Of a stretch of 64,000 nt of DNA, positions 35,610 to 48,932 are shown in pieces. The DNA comes from Podospora pseudocomata (lineage: Eukaryota > Ascomycota > Sordariomycetes > Sordariales > Podosporaceae): assembly GCF_035222375.1 (NCBI RefSeq), contig NW_026946363.1, positions 5,084,001 to 5,148,000 on the forward strand, given 5' to 3'. How positions within the stretch are numbered: the first letter of the stretch is position 1; each line of letters opens with the position of its first letter. The position numbers and the translations under genes are program-made. The notes below the pieces were generated by a model that saw only the letters and a list, made by a program, of their open reading frames with translations, made no database searches and was not told the origin of the DNA.

Positions 35610-36864
35610 ATGGACGGCTTACCAACACCACCCAACGAGGACTTCCTCGGTCACAAGAGACACCACACCATCTCCAAGTCAGTCAAGGCCGTTCACAGGA
35701 CATCAAAACGCACCAGCTATCACGGCCACCCGCCTTCGCCTGTCCATGACACCCACTCATCACACAGCGGAGATGCCAGACATAAGAGAGTGTGGAAGGC
35801 CTGCGAGAGGTGCAGAATGAAGAAGACCAAGGTTGGTTTCAACTACCTACCAACCTGATCTCTCTTCAGCTATCTGACTAACCACTTTTCAGTGCGACGG
35901 AGAGTTCCCCTGCAAGAGGTGTAAGGACGACGGCCTTGTCTGCACAGCTGGAGTTCGCAAGAAGACCGAGTACAAGCAACTACCGCGCGGATACGCAGAG
36001 GTGCTCGAGAACACGCAGTTTGCCCTCATTGCCACGGTACACAAGCTTTATGCTATGGTCCGAAACCACCAGACATGGGATCTCGGCGAGCCAGATCTCA
36101 ACGACAGAGGCCAGCCGGTGATTCACAATATTGCGTCCAAACTGGGGTGTATACGACCCAGCGGGGACATGGACCTGCCTCCTCATGCTGTTTTCCCCGA
36201 AGACGAAGCCGGCCTCACGGAACTTGCCAGACAACTCGAGGAGCAACAGAGGAGAGAAGCCATCGCCGCCCCATTATCCAGCAACGGCACCACCACTTCT
36301 ATCCCCCACAGCCACCACAGGAGACAAAACACGATCGACTCGCGAACTGACGACCGGGCCAGCTCGTCCTCCCCCGAACTCGACCACTCGGACTTTGAGG
36401 CCAGCATGGACAACTACCGAAAAGCGACCTTTGGCACCACCACGGGAGCAACCTCAGCGATCACCATGTCACCCGCCAGCCTGTCCTATCACGACTTTGA
36501 CATGTCCGGCTGCCCTACGCCTTCGGTGGACGGCAGGTTCCCACCGCACACGACGCAGTCACCTACCTCAGCGGGGAGCATTCCCACCAGTCTGAACTGG
36601 CTCAACGCAGCAAGGACTTCTTCTACGGCTGTGATGGACGCGCTGGAGTTTACCTCGCAGCCTGCGGCGCACTACGGGGGGTATACGTTGGACATGGACA
36701 TGCTTAATCAGAATCTGCTAGAGTCCGCGTTTGGAGTTGGAAGTGGGGTGGGGATGAAGGGGTTGGCTTGTGCGGCGAATCCGGATGTCACGCTTTTGGG
36801 GGGAATGGGGGACACGATGATGTACGGGGGGGTGTATGGGGGGGATGATGGGTTGAGGATGTGA
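35610..36864 (+). CDS. Zn2Cys6 transcription factor
   Basis: Two exons, 35610-35831 and 35893-36864, 397 residues. The intron (GTTGGT...TTTTCAG, branch CTGACTAAC) falls exactly inside the zinc cluster. Joined, the cluster is Cys65-x2-Cys68-x6-Cys75-x5-Cys81-x2-Cys84-x6-Cys91, the standard fungal binuclear cluster, with the usual basic residues between Cys68 and Cys75. A conserved block follows (RKKTEYKQLPRGYAEVLE, then FALIATVHKLYAMVRNHQTW), which looks like the linker and dimer region. The rest is Ser/Pro/Thr-rich and likely an activation region; there is no fungal-specific MHR domain. It resembles small developmental or stress regulators, but I cannot assign an ortholog. The gene has a long leader, and a T14G26 run follows its stop. 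Confidence 0.92.
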
Positions 36865-36896
36865 GTGAGATTGTGGGGAGTGGTGACGGGACTTTT

Positions 36897-36927
<31 letters not shown>

Positions 36928-39900
36928 GGGGGATTTTCGGATGTCATGGGGGTCAGTCAGGACAAAGGTACAGACTCAAGAGAAGAGAATGCAGATTATC
37001 GGGTTTCGGTACACGGGTTGAATGGGTTTTTCCATCCATCTAAACTTTTTTTGTGAGGGAAGCGGTGGTGCGGCGGGACCGGGGACGGAGACGGGGAGAA
37101 CCGTTTAGTTTTGGTGTGGATGCATGTATGTGTGTGTATGTGTGTGCCTGTCAGGGGGGTGTAGGATGTGTGAGGCTGCGGCGAGGGGGGGTGTTGAGCG
37201 GCGGGTTTTTGGGTTTGGCTTACCGTTTCTTTTTTTTTCCTTCTCTACACGGGAGGGACATATGCAGCTGTTCGGGTTACCTTGTTTAGAACGTTCGTTT
37301 CTGTTGTTTACATATTTATCCTTTTTTTTATTTTATTGGGATTGGATGGGATAGGTAGGATGGAGTTCACTTGGCGCCTTGTGGGTGGGGGTTAGGTAGG
37401 GGAGGAGGTATGGTTTGGGTACAAAGGGTTTTAGACAACACAACAATACTCTTTTTCTTTAATTGTTTTTTTCTCTCATTGGAGCCGCTTGTCTTTCTGT
37501 TCGGGGTGTGTGTACGTTTGCTGATGGATGGTGGGACAAGTTGAGGGTTCATTTTTATTACGTTGCAGGGGCTTTTTCGGTCGGAGAGGGCAGGGCTGAG
37601 TGTTGGGACTGGTACCGAGGGGGTTGTGATAGTGAATTGAACGATGAATGATGATTACCACGCTTATCCCACTGTATCTTGTGAAGTCAATATCATCACC
37701 GAAGTGTTTCAAGATGAACGTGTGGAGGTATCTACTCGGGTACGTACGAACTGGGGGGGTGGTAAGGCACTTGATTTGCTCCCCCATCTCATCCCGTCCC
37801 GTCTTGTGGAATCCTTCTAGAAGAAAAACCTTCCCCGGTTCCTTACCTACGGTTCATTCCCAGCCACGTTGTACGCTCGGTCGGTTAATCATCCACGTTT
37901 CTCTTTTCCACCCGCTCCGGTTCAGTCCACTAGGCTTCATCCTACCCTAATTGCTTTGTTGCTTAGCGGCGGGGGGGGAATGGAATGCCCACGCTAGAAG
38001 ACCGGCGACCCCTTCTAGAAGGAGGTTAAAAAGCCACTTGAATAAGGCCGAAGCCACTCAGCGGCGGATGTTTCCAGACGAAGGAGGATTGCAGTGTATA
38101 AGGCTCAGGTGAAGCCAAGGTATTGGTCTTCAGGTTGGGGTGATCGTCGGAATGTCTCACTCCGCCTCTTGTTTTCTGTTGTGAACGCAGGCGTTGACTG
38201 TTGTGCACCGTCGTCTGCCTTGCTTGTACGCTTTGGTGGGCTGGTAAAGGAACAGAAGGACTCGGTTAATTTAGATTACACGCATCACAGGGGCATGACA
38301 GGATTCCGGGTAGGCACTGGACTATTGTTTCTTTTGGTAACCTAGGTAGGTACGTACCGTGAAGACGAAAGAGACGGGTTGAGATGAAAATGCAGAAAAC
38401 ACCCCGATGGACATTACATAATTTTGATGATGCTGAAGGGCTTTTTTTGTCTGGGATGTTTTCAGGTTTATTTTTTTTAATAATTTTTTTTCCTTGCCCA
38501 GATCCTTCGTCACATCCCTTCGAATGGCATGCGTACGGCAACGGCGCGATTGTAGATCCCCGAGCGCCCTTTCCATCACACTGAAGAAAGGTACGCAGAT
38601 GCTTCGGTGGTATCCCGCGTCCTTGAGGGAAGTGATCGTCTTTTTTCTATGTGCCTACATATCTAATCACTGACGATGTAGGCTTTTACATCCGCCCGTC
38701 ATGTTCCACGTCTCCCACGCAGTTACATTGTTCTATCCCTGATCTAGATCCCCCTCCCCCACGGGCATGTCATGGCATACCACACACTGTTGACTGACGC
38801 ATCAACTCTGGGAAAAGATCGACGCTGTCAGATAAGGCACGTAGATGTTTGTTGTTCGCCCCTGATGCAGATTCAGTTGTAATGGTTGACGGGAGGAGCT
38901 AATGTCGATATCTCCTCAGGGCTTCTTCGGGAGAGAACCAAGATAGGTTGCCAAATCTGACAAGGGTGGAGGTGCTGGTGGTGCGTGTAGATTAGGCACG
39001 TTGAATCACGTTCCTTCTGACGACCTGCAGGACCTGCATGTGTTGTTGTTTATCTATCTATCTAGGGAGTTGGTTTTACCAAATTAGGGGACTCCGACTG
39101 GATCTGATAAATGTTGGTGGGCTGGCTTTTGATAGGAACGGCTACTGGAGGTTGGAAGATGAGTGAGATCCTACATCCTACATTCGGTAGACCTACGGCA
39201 GAGGAGGGAGATATCTTACGAGAGAAAGAGCTGGTAGTCCTTCTGTTCGGGTATTGAGAGGGTGGGTACAAGGGCAAAAAAGGAACATGTGGTGGTAGCT
39301 GGTGTTCGTAGGAGCGGTTCCACTATCGATGATACAACGCAAGGGTTGGTGATCAATGGTCAGATTGACGAGATAGTTTAGGAGCTTTGCTCTGTAGATC
39401 AAGGGTCCATTGGTGGAGGCCTTCGCGAGCCTGCGAGCCGATGCTACAACGGCCTCGTGGCTCGGGGATCTGTGTATACTGTAATCACCACAAATCTCAT
39501 CGCTAGAGCGGTAGGGGGATGAAGCGAGTGAACGAGCTGTCCAATCAGTTTGGTGACAATTTCAACCCAGCCACCCGGCCGGCCGGCAAGCAACCTAGAA
39601 GGGCAGGGTTTTGGAAGCTCCCGTGTATCCTGCTCATATCCAGGGTCTTCGATGAAGTAATAGTTGAGCTTCCGTATCCGTGGAAGGCTTCAGAGCCTGG
39701 CTGGTGCTTACTGTCTTGCCATGAGTGCGAGAAGCAGAGACTCAGACAGTGTTACTGCTGCGTTCCAGGCAGACGTCTCAAACATCCAACCTGCCACGCA
39801 AGGCCAGAGTACTTTTGTCCACCCGTGTCCGTTGTTGTATAGATATCCTGTATGTTTTGCTCTCGAGTCAAGCGGCGGGACGTGCGTATGCGCCATGATC

Positions 39901-42683
39901 TACACTGTACGTCTGCGGCCGCTGCTTGTAGAAAGTGCTGTGCCTGGTAAAACCGAACTGGGATGTGCGTTGTGTATCCTGTGCAGCTCCATCTACACGG
40001 ATTTGGAACTTTTAGGCTAACCTGCGACTGCAAAGCGTGTCTTGCTTTCTAGGTAGTATCTATCGTTCAGGTAAGGGAGGGCATGTGTCACTTTGCTACC
40101 CGCTGTCAGCAATGCAGAAGCCAAGAAGTTGGTATGCACTCACAATTAATTTGATGGGGGTGTCATCTACGACCTGATAGGATAGGCGGTGTCCTTTTTG
40201 TCTCAGCTTAGTAGGTATGTTCGGTTCGTCTCTGTCGGGTGCTGTTCTCCCGTTGGCAGGGTTCAAGACATTTGTCTTCATACAGACCACCCAAGTCAAC
40301 CTAGGGGTGTGCCTTTACCACCTGAGGGAGTGTATCGTAGGCACGTGTGGTGATACAATCACAACATCACAGTATCAGTATTGGCCTTACTGTTCCTTCT
40401 TTGTACAAAATGTAGGGACAGCATTGTAGCATGTGGTACGTACACCGCCTCGTCTTTGATCGATCAATCCTTCTCCAGCGGTTGGCTTTGCGGCGCAGAA
40501 CGGGCACCGTCGATTTCTGCCGAGAGTAGTCCCGAAGTGGGAGGATGACTGGACCAGATTCAACTCTGCCGTTGCTGGTGCTGCGAAAAAAATGGATGGG
40601 GATTTCACAGAAGGATCATAGGCAAATGTTCAGAATTCCCGTCCTCGTTTGCCGCGCCCCGTCTCCGCCATGAGGAGAAGTCCCGAGCCAAAGGGTTCAC
40701 ATGTCTCAGCATGGCGTAGCCGATGCTCGTATGTGTCTGAAAAATGCATACATCCACACACCAGCTACAGAATAAGCATAATATATGGTTGGTCTATTCT
40801 TGTAAGAATGCTTCTTCAGCCTTCGGCTCACCCGACCGTTGAGACCCGGGAGGATGGGGAAGAAGCTGTCCGTCCCGTATCAGCAGCAATGACAGAAGTC
40901 GACTTGTAGAATCAAATGGACTCCAGAGATCCGTGTATATGCACGCTTACCTTCTTGGTCTTGGGCCCATCTTCATAGAATGTCCTTCTTCATTTGGAGG
41001 AATGTTTCGGCCACTCGTATAACCTTTCCCACTCACGTCAAGGCTCGGCGTCAAGGATGATATGGTTGATATCGCTGCTGTGGTTGAAAAACCTAGCCTC
41101 ATAATCGGCTGCGGGGTTAAAAGTTGGGGAAGCTAGTAGATGAGGCGTCGTCATGTTTTTAGAGCAAAGCCACAATCTGCAATTTCCAGCGGACTGGGCA
41201 ACGATTGGGCGAGCCCGACAAGGGGCCACGCTGGGGGTCAACGTGGTTTGTTTCCAGGATGCGAAAACCGACGTGAGGTTCTTTTCTACCCCAAGAAGGA
41301 AAGATTGACAGTCAGACCAAAGCGTTTGTTCGAGAAGATTTCTCATCTTTGCAAACATCATAGAGATAGATGGGCCTTGGGGTTCAAGGCCGGACCAACA
41401 GCAGGTCTTGTCACCGCTGTCGTGGTACCCTAGAGCGCAAGTTCCTTAATTGCCGGTTTTATTTCCACCCAGTGATCGCTATTGGACGCAGTTCGCGGGA
41501 CCACAGAACTCGGACTCCTTTCGTCGTCGGTGTCTCAATCCGGTAGGCGCTCACCTCCACCATCTATTACGAAACTGTGCTCCATACCAAGCTCGCCCAG
41601 GGTCGCTCGCTAGGCTGAGATGTCAACGATGTCCGCACCTGGAGGCCGAACGGAAAACGGAGTGGTTGATCAACCCGGAGCTCCGATGCCGAGAAGTCGA
41701 CGGACTTGAAAAAACAACGGGGACGGCCCCACAACGGGCGCCGATTCGATCCTAGTTTCGATCCCAGCAAAAGAAAAGTGAAGCTAGCAAGCATGCTTAG
41801 CGGTCCCGTTTTAGCGGCGGGTTTCAACGTCTTGTTCGAGAATGATTGTCTTGGCTCGATACCAACCTTCATCCTACATCGCCAGCGGCGAGCCGGAAGG
41901 GGATCCCGTGTGCTGAAGTGAGTGCGCGCAAAAACGGTCAGTTTCCTCAATCATGAGATCTTCAAGATGACAGGTTTTCGGCAAGGCTGCCGAATAGGTT
42001 TATGTCCCACGCCAGTCGCTCCCACATAAGCCCGCTGCCTATCTCTGCCGAGTGCTGGTTGCGTTTCAGGGTGAGGTGTGTAACGTGCTTCAAAAGGCGT
42101 CGGCCTCGCTCATGATGCACAAGGCTCGACCGCCGATTAGCATGTTGGATCAGCGGGGGCTCAACAGAGCCAACAAGGAGGGTGACGGAAAACCAGCGAA
42201 GTTGTAAAAAGATCTTGGCATCATCAGGTGGGGGACCACAACAGAAGTGCCCGACCCTTGAGCTCGGTGTGTTTGGGAGCCTGTGCTGCAGTGATGCGGC
42301 GGCATGAGAAGTTTGTGTAGACAGATGGAAGATATTGCCAAGATATCAGTTGATAGCTAGCAGAGCAACCCAAGCCAACATGACAAGCCGTGGTAATCCA
42401 GCTCACGGTCGACACTGATGTGACCATATTTGGGCCTCATGTTGCCAACGACCGAAGAATGATTCAGCGAAGGACGAGATAATAGAGGCTTATACCTAGT
42501 CATGCTGCAGAGAACGGTGGTAAGCTGATGCCGCGAAAATAAACTCACTGTTGGCGCAATGATCGCCCACGGGTCTAGATCTCGCTTACCGGGAGAATGA
42601 GTTGGTGGAAGATCCATATCCATAGGGCTCAAGACACACGTCAGTAAGCAATTACTGATGGGTGTGAGCTGCTCTTTTCAGCA
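36865..42683. other. Gene-poor stretch, part 1
   Basis: No convincing coding sequence. 36865-37700 is G/T-rich on the + strand and probably holds the transcription factor 3' untranslated region, with a TG-rich microsatellite near 37120-37150. Long T runs occur at 38437-38500 and a short TCTA repeat at 39053-39064. Base composition is not extreme, so this is not an obvious RIP-mutated block. Confidence 0.4.
36893..36932 (+). repeat. T14-G26 homopolymer block
   Basis: Fourteen T (36893-36906) directly followed by twenty-six G (36907-36932), starting 28 bases after the transcription factor stop codon. Long G runs are error-prone in sequencing, so the exact length is uncertain. Confidence 0.85.
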
Positions 42684-43297
42684 ATGGCCAAGGTCCCGTT
42701 CGTCCGCATTTGGAATGAAGGCAATAAGAGAGCACTCCTTGTCATGTTGAACAACAGTCAGCCTCACGGAGTTTTGAGCGGCCCAACAACCGCCCCCGCT
42801 TCAACGTACCTATCGTCAAACCCCGTAGGACCCTTTGCCTTCGGTGCGCTTGATTCAATGCAGAAGAGGTCTTGGAAGAAACTCGGCAGTTCATACTGTC
42901 TATTCCAGTAGGTGGGTAGATAATACTCGGCGTAAAGCAACCCACTCTAACCTTCTCACGACGAACACAAAGCCGCCCGTCAAGACCATCCACTAATCTA
43001 GCTTCAGTCAGCGTCGCTGCCCTCGGGCGAATTCACCACCTTCCATCACGGCAGTCATTCCTCGACGACCTCGTGGCAAGTCATTTCCTCACTGTGCTGG
43101 CGGCGACGGAACATATACTCCGCGATTGTGACCCTGCCAACATCAATAGCTTTGCAGATCTTGTCCTCTCTTGTCCCGTCCTGAATCCATATCTCTCAGT
43201 GAACCTCCCGACTCAAACGCGTGGGTGCCTTCACTATCGTAGGATGTGCGAGGCAGATATGTTGCTGGTTGTTGGGCCATGGCACGTTGTTATCTAA
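42684..43297 (+). CDS. Low-confidence two-exon candidate gene
   Basis: ATG in good context (CAGCAATGGCC) opens a 74-codon frame with ordinary composition (MAKVPFVRIWNEGNKRALL). A possible intron from 42908 (GTAGGT) to 43011 (branch CACTAAT, acceptor TCAG) would join it to a second open stretch reading VAALGRIHHL, SFLDDLVASHFLTVLAATEH and INSFADLVLSCPVLNPYL, for 169 residues in total. The second part looks protein-like, but I recognise no family. There is no other support, and chance is a real possibility. Confidence 0.2.
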
Positions 43298-46200
43298 TGC
43301 TGATGCAAGCAGATGTGGTTGTAAGTGGGCCGTCTGGTTTGCGTTGTTGTTGAGCCATGGCTGTCACTATTCGCCTCATCAGTATTCTCGGTGCATCCGC
43401 TCTCGTCCCTCACAAGGAGTCGAGCCTAAAGTGAAGTGTAAGAAGGGGAGCCTGCTCGAGATTGCTGTGCCCTGTTGTGATTCACGACCTGGGCGGAGAA
43501 GCTGCAACCGAAGGAAGGGCTGTCGAATGGTGCCGATGGCAGTATTGAATGTTCTGACAAGACGGAGCTCTCGATTTGTCCCGTCTACCCGCCTGCCGGA
43601 TGGCTGGTCGCCGTCCGGGCGAGGATGTCGGGGGTGTCGTGACGTCGGGGGAGGGACGTGACTTGCGTTGCGTGCTCGGGCCTGCTAAAGGATCTGGTTG
43701 CTTCCAGAAATCCCATAGGAGCTGGGGGTGGGATGAAAAGGTACCTTCACGACCCGGTTCGTCATCCAGCGAATCATCAACACACCCCTTCTCGAGCTCC
43801 CAGGAGCGGTGTCGGTGCCATCGATGTTCTTAGCTTACATCCCACGCTCTTGATCTGCTATCCGCTCCCGTCGAGATGTGGCTTCTCACCAGCGCAGGAC
43901 AGCCGGAGCATCGAAACGTATGGGCACGGCCCGTTCGTTGGACCACAGTGTGTGCTCTTCTAAGCTGTAGAGGAGCCACGTCTGTCAGCCAATGCCCGTC
44001 AGTGCAAGTCGCAATCCCGAAGAAGATCGCACCACGAAAGCTGTCTGGGAATGCGCTAGCCACTTACCCAGTGTTCTCTGATTATCTCGCTATTGGTCAT
44101 AGTTGACCTGCCGCCTCGGTGTAATTGTTCCCTATCAGTCGGGCAATGAGGGTAAGCTGCTTTATCGTAGCTCTTGTCCATGCAGAAACAAAGGTACCAT
44201 CCTTACTGCCCATATTGCACGTTTGATGAAACGTAAACCCGCCGATCAATCCCTGAACAGGTCGTTCGAAGGAGTCTAGAAAGGTTCTTTTCGAGTGCCG
44301 AATCTCGTGTCAAACACAAAAGGACCGGCAATATCGTCCTTCAGGCTTCTGCCAAGCCATTTTGGCGAGCAGTGCGGGCACCGGGCTGGGTGGCTGGCCA
44401 CGGTGGGTGGTGGTGTGTGGTGGCATGACGAAGGCCGGACTCCTTTCCGGACGGAGCATCCTCTTCTGGACATTGCTCCTGGATGGGCCGCAGAGCTGAC
44501 AGGTCGAGCGGTTCGGACAACTGCCGACGGGAGGGCTAGCTCGCCAACTAACAACAAGCTTAAGTCAACTCTCGTTCCAACGGTAGTGCTGCGTACCTGT
44601 CGATGGTATGGACGGGCATGGCTTCGAGGGATCTGTGAATATGGATATTTTGGACATGGCGCTTTTCCCAAAGCGAATCACGCGAATCAATTTTCGACGC
44701 AGTTGACACCCCCAGCCATGTGCTTAGGTGGCGCTTTCCTTATCAATGAACTACCAGTCCGGAGCCGGAGCGTTTTCGCAAGGTCACCAAACCCGTGCCT
44801 CGTTATCCCGTTCTATCTCCGCCATCACCATCTCCTACAAACCGTGAGAAAACACCAGCAGTGAAACACCTTTGACGGCGACGACGGGAAGCTTCTAAAT
44901 TAAATGTCGCACATAACCTTCTTTTCACACAGAACAGAACACACTCGCCGCCCATCATCACCAATGTCACGGTAAGCTGCAGCTAGCTCCCTTCAGCAGC
45001 ATCAGCAACAACAACAACAACAACCAAATATTGAAGCCCGAGAGTCTGGGTTGGTGTATCTGTGATACCCACCATGATCTGATCTCCGGACGGTATTCCG
45101 TTGCTTTGCTGACCACCATCGCCACCAATCACCTCCCTTCCGATACCACCCTCTCCAGGACCCTGAACTCTTCAGACCGCCGAATCGATCTACACTTCCC
45201 CTACTCTGCAGCAACGCCCAGTCTTTTCTTTCTTGCACAGGTCAACTTGATTAGGGCTACTGTGCCTGTTGAGCCTCGTCTTTAAATGGCCACCCACCAG
45301 TAGTCAACGCAGTAAAAAGCCACATAACCAAGGTTAAACATCCATCCCCAATCCTCTGCCCCGCCCGTAAACCGGCTGCGGTCGCCGACAACGGGCATTG
45401 GGGCGAACTGCAGAATCAGCACAGCATCCGTCCAAAGCCCATCATCCTCTTACCAACATTGCAGCACACACACCCCTATCCGAATGGGTTCCGGCTAGCC
45501 GGCCTGGGGGAGGGGAGGCAGTGCTCTGCACCATGGCGTGTCCCTCCCTTCCATCCCATCCTATCTCTTCCCCCATCCATCTGATATCCGACTATCCCTG
45601 TTTCTGTCCCTACATGTCAAATCTGACGGATGATAACAGACGACAGCCTTACAGAAATTGTCACAGAAGTTTCTTTTCTGTGAGTGTGTGTGTGGCCTTC
45701 TATATGCAAGCCACCTCATCATCTCACCACTCTGTTTTTGTTGTGCTCCGGCTCCGATTGACGACTACGGAGAATAAAATCCTAGCGGGGAGAGGGGAAA
45801 GTTTGTACGACTACCTTTTGGGAACCAACGAGAGGTTTGTGTTAGGGTAGTGGGTTCTCAGGACCTGGATTGGGAATACAAACCCGGTGTTTGGGAGGGG
45901 GGATGGTATGATGGCGACGGTGGTGGGACATAGGTGGAGGTGTTCATCCCATGCTGGGGAGTAAAGGTAGAGATTGTAGAGAATGGTGGGAATGGGATGA
46001 TTGTGCTCTTGAGGGGAAACGTAACATGGTGCTGAGGTGTCGAGAGGATCTGAGCCGGCAGGGCTGGCAAGGGAAACCCGGAAAAAGCCTCAGAGTTGAT
46101 CAAATGTAAAAACTGAACTTTGTAGGAATTAGCGCGATGTAACCGGAGGGGAGCTGTGGGAATTGAGATTGTTAGTTGGGATGTAGGAATGTATTGAAGT

Positions 46201-46490
46201 GAAGATGGGTTTGGTCTCCGGGGCCGGTTGTTGCGGTGATGCAAATGGGACTGCAGAGTTGCTGTTGATGTTGATGTCGTTTAGGCCCCTATTCGAGTCG
46301 ATTCCAATGTGATTCAAGGTTGTTGAACGGAGCGGGCGGAAGAAGCTGTGCTTGTGTTTTCATGAAAAAGCGTACGGCATGTTGTGCGTATACGTCTGCT
46401 CTGCAATTAGCATGTCCTGCCGCTCGGAAGAGTACCTATTTGGCTTAAATCGTGCGATTGTAGTTGTATTCCAGGCAGGCTCGTACTTGT

Positions 46491-46860
46491 TATGATATAT
46501 CTTGGGGTTGTAGTTCCTGGCTCTGGGTTGCTCTCGGCGCCTTTTGTTGTACCTAGTCGTCGGCTGGTTCCGGGCAGGCTCTCATTGTTGTTGTCGTTCC
46601 TTGGTGGGCCCCTATTGTACCTGCTTGTAGTTATAGTCGTAGTTCCCGTACACGTTGGTCAAAACAGTATATGGGCAGATACCTCTCGGCGGCCTTGTTC
46701 TAGTTGTGGTTCTCGCAGATTCTACTTGCAGCTGTGGTCCTTGGACAGCTGTAGTTGCTCTTATACGGGTCCTGGCAGTCTCAAATTGTAGTTGTTTTCG
46801 GCAGGGTCTAGTTGTAGTTGCTCTCGGCGGTCATAGTTGTAGTTGTAGTTGTAGCCTTAC
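46491..46860. repeat. Degenerate TAGTTG/CTCTCGGC tract
   Basis: Irregular units with TTGTAGTT and CTCTCGGCG-type words recur across 370 bases, ending in a purer run of TAGTTG. It looks like an old, diverged minisatellite. Confidence 0.5.
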
Positions 46861-47653
46861 TGGTCACAGTTGATGTTGCTCCGAGCACAGAGCGCCCGAT
46901 GTTGTGAGATTCGATGTAGCCACAACCCCTTTTGGCAAAGTGAAGTCCAGAGCTACAGTGGTATAGTCTGGTCGAAACCCCTTTTCTGTACAAGATGCAG
47001 TTGTGATACCCTTTCCATCCCTTCCATCCCCTGTCCAGAGGTTGACAGCAGCTGCCACGTAGGTATCGTATCGATTGAGCTAACAGGTTGGTATGATCCA
47101 AAGGTCAGGTCGATAGCTTGAAAGTTTGGTCTGGAGATGTCGGTCGTCTTCTCGGGCTCTTGTTGGATTTAGAAGTACATATCAGTGCCAGCTCGAAGAT
47201 ATTTTCCACAGCAAGGCATACTCCAAATCTTGTCTGTCTTTATGTCGACCTAATGTGGGTGGCGGCCAGGAGAGAATATGACGAGCCAGAGATGTTGGTA
47301 ATGGAAGATGAGCCAACGATGGCGGTGAGATAGGAGTGGTGACTTTTGCCGTCGAGTGCATTGTGGGTTTTGTTGATGGCCGAATGACTGTTGACGTCGC
47401 CCTGGAAGTAGGCAGGGCCTCTTTCGATGCGTGTACTGGATGCTGGTTGCTCAGTCATGTGTCTCGGTGCCAGGAACCAAATAAGGCTGTCCGGGACCCT
47501 CTATCAATTCGACATCATCTCTGCGGCTTTCCCGGAGATTGCTGAGATATTGGAAGCCCGAGCTCCCATCCAGTTCCGCGCCAGCAGGGGCGGATCCGGA
47601 AAGAAGACGGGAGCGCTGAATGTTCGCAATGATGCGGAGCCGGCGCCGAGCTG

Positions 47654-47741
47654 GCCGGAGCTGAACTGGCCGGAGCTCTGCCGAACCTGGGCTGTTAACC
47701 GGAGCTGAGCTCTCCGGAGCTGAGCTCTCCGGAGCTGTGGG
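47654..47741. repeat. CCGGAGCTGAGCTCT minisatellite
   Basis: Two perfect 15-base units and partial diverged copies on both sides; each unit contains the palindrome GAGCTC and begins with the palindrome CCGG. Confidence 0.75.
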
Positions 47742-48539
47742 TATTGACGTAACGAGAGATTCCAAGTCCAAGGGAATCTCACCAAACTCGCCTGCAAGGA
47801 CAAGCAGTTCGCCGGCTCCTCTTCCATGACCATCTTCTTCTTCGACATCTTCTTCACCACCAACTAGCCTCCTACATATACCCCTTCTCCCTGGAAGGAC
47901 GTGACGGCAACTACCTCTAATAAAACTGCATCATCAAGAACTCAGCGGCAGAAACTCCGATCTCTCCCCTTTGAGAAAACCCGTCTATCTCTGGACACAC
48001 AGGCTGCAGAACACCCCTTCCATGGCCTCACTGATACCACCGCCTGCATCTTAAACGACTCGAAATTAGCCTTGTAGGCAACACATGCCTATCAAGCATT
48101 GAATTAAAGGTAAGTCGATGTCGAACCCAAGCGCCCAGAATAGCAGCTGAATTTGCAGAAAACCCAGTTCCGTTAGTTCTAATACGATCTTTCCTCGCAA
48201 CATCCATGCCCATACCCCAACGATCAATTACCAATAACCCAAGAAGGAGGATATAAAACAGCAGAGATGGAAGGACACAAATTCCCTGGTTATGGACTGT
48301 AGAAAGAAGTCTCCAAACACCAGAAACAATAGACAACCGCAGTTCACTCCAAGTTAGTGTGGGACGGTAGACCGTTCGTTATCCTATGACAATTGAGGAC
48401 CCTTGATTCGCACAAGAAGGACTCAGGGGGGCATGCTTAATTGGACCTGTCCATTAAGACCAGGCTGTCCAGTACTGAGGTAGAGAGTTAGTTAAACTGT
48501 GGTCCTTTGGTGATGCGTGGTACGTGCTTGCCTGAAAAT

Positions 48540-48573
48540 AAACGAGCTCATTTGGCACTAAACAAGCTCGTTT
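48540..48573. repeat. 9-bp stem hairpin in AT-rich DNA
   Basis: AAACGAGCT (48540-48548) and AGCTCGTTT (48565-48573), a perfect inverted repeat around a 16-base loop, in a locally AT-rich patch. It could be an end fragment of a DNA transposon, but no element is visible. Confidence 0.55.
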
Positions 48574-48889
48574 AACTTTAATATGAGTTTGCTTAAACAT
48601 TCAACTAAGGTGTGAAAGAGACTACTTTGTCTCAGGTCTCCATGAAGCGGATCACATGTATATTATCGCTGCCTCGAGCTTTTCCACCTCGTAATGTGAC
48701 TGATGCTAGTGCAACAGACATAAGTTGTGAGCCATATGTACTTGCATAACCTCCGCGAGGCAAAAGTTGTTCCATCAAAAGGGTACTAATAAAGAATACA
48801 GCTCACGTGACGTTATTGGATTGCGCATAGTGGTCCAAAGAAGACGAAAAGACATGGATCCTGCGCACGCTATCCCAACCACAGTCACC

Positions 48890-48932
48890 AGATAAACAGC
48901 AGACCAGATAAACAGCATGCAAGATAAACAGT
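48890..48932. repeat. AGATAAACAG short tandem repeat
   Basis: Three copies of AGATAAACAGC/T at 48890, 48906 and 48922, each 16 bases apart. Confidence 0.7.

Noticed and set aside
44295-44864. 189-codon + strand frame in the gene-poor stretch
   Set aside because: Starts at a weak site, no domain, composition close to random; no splice partners.
45004-45025. CAA run considered as part of a polyglutamine coding region
   Set aside because: No flanking reading frame of useful length.
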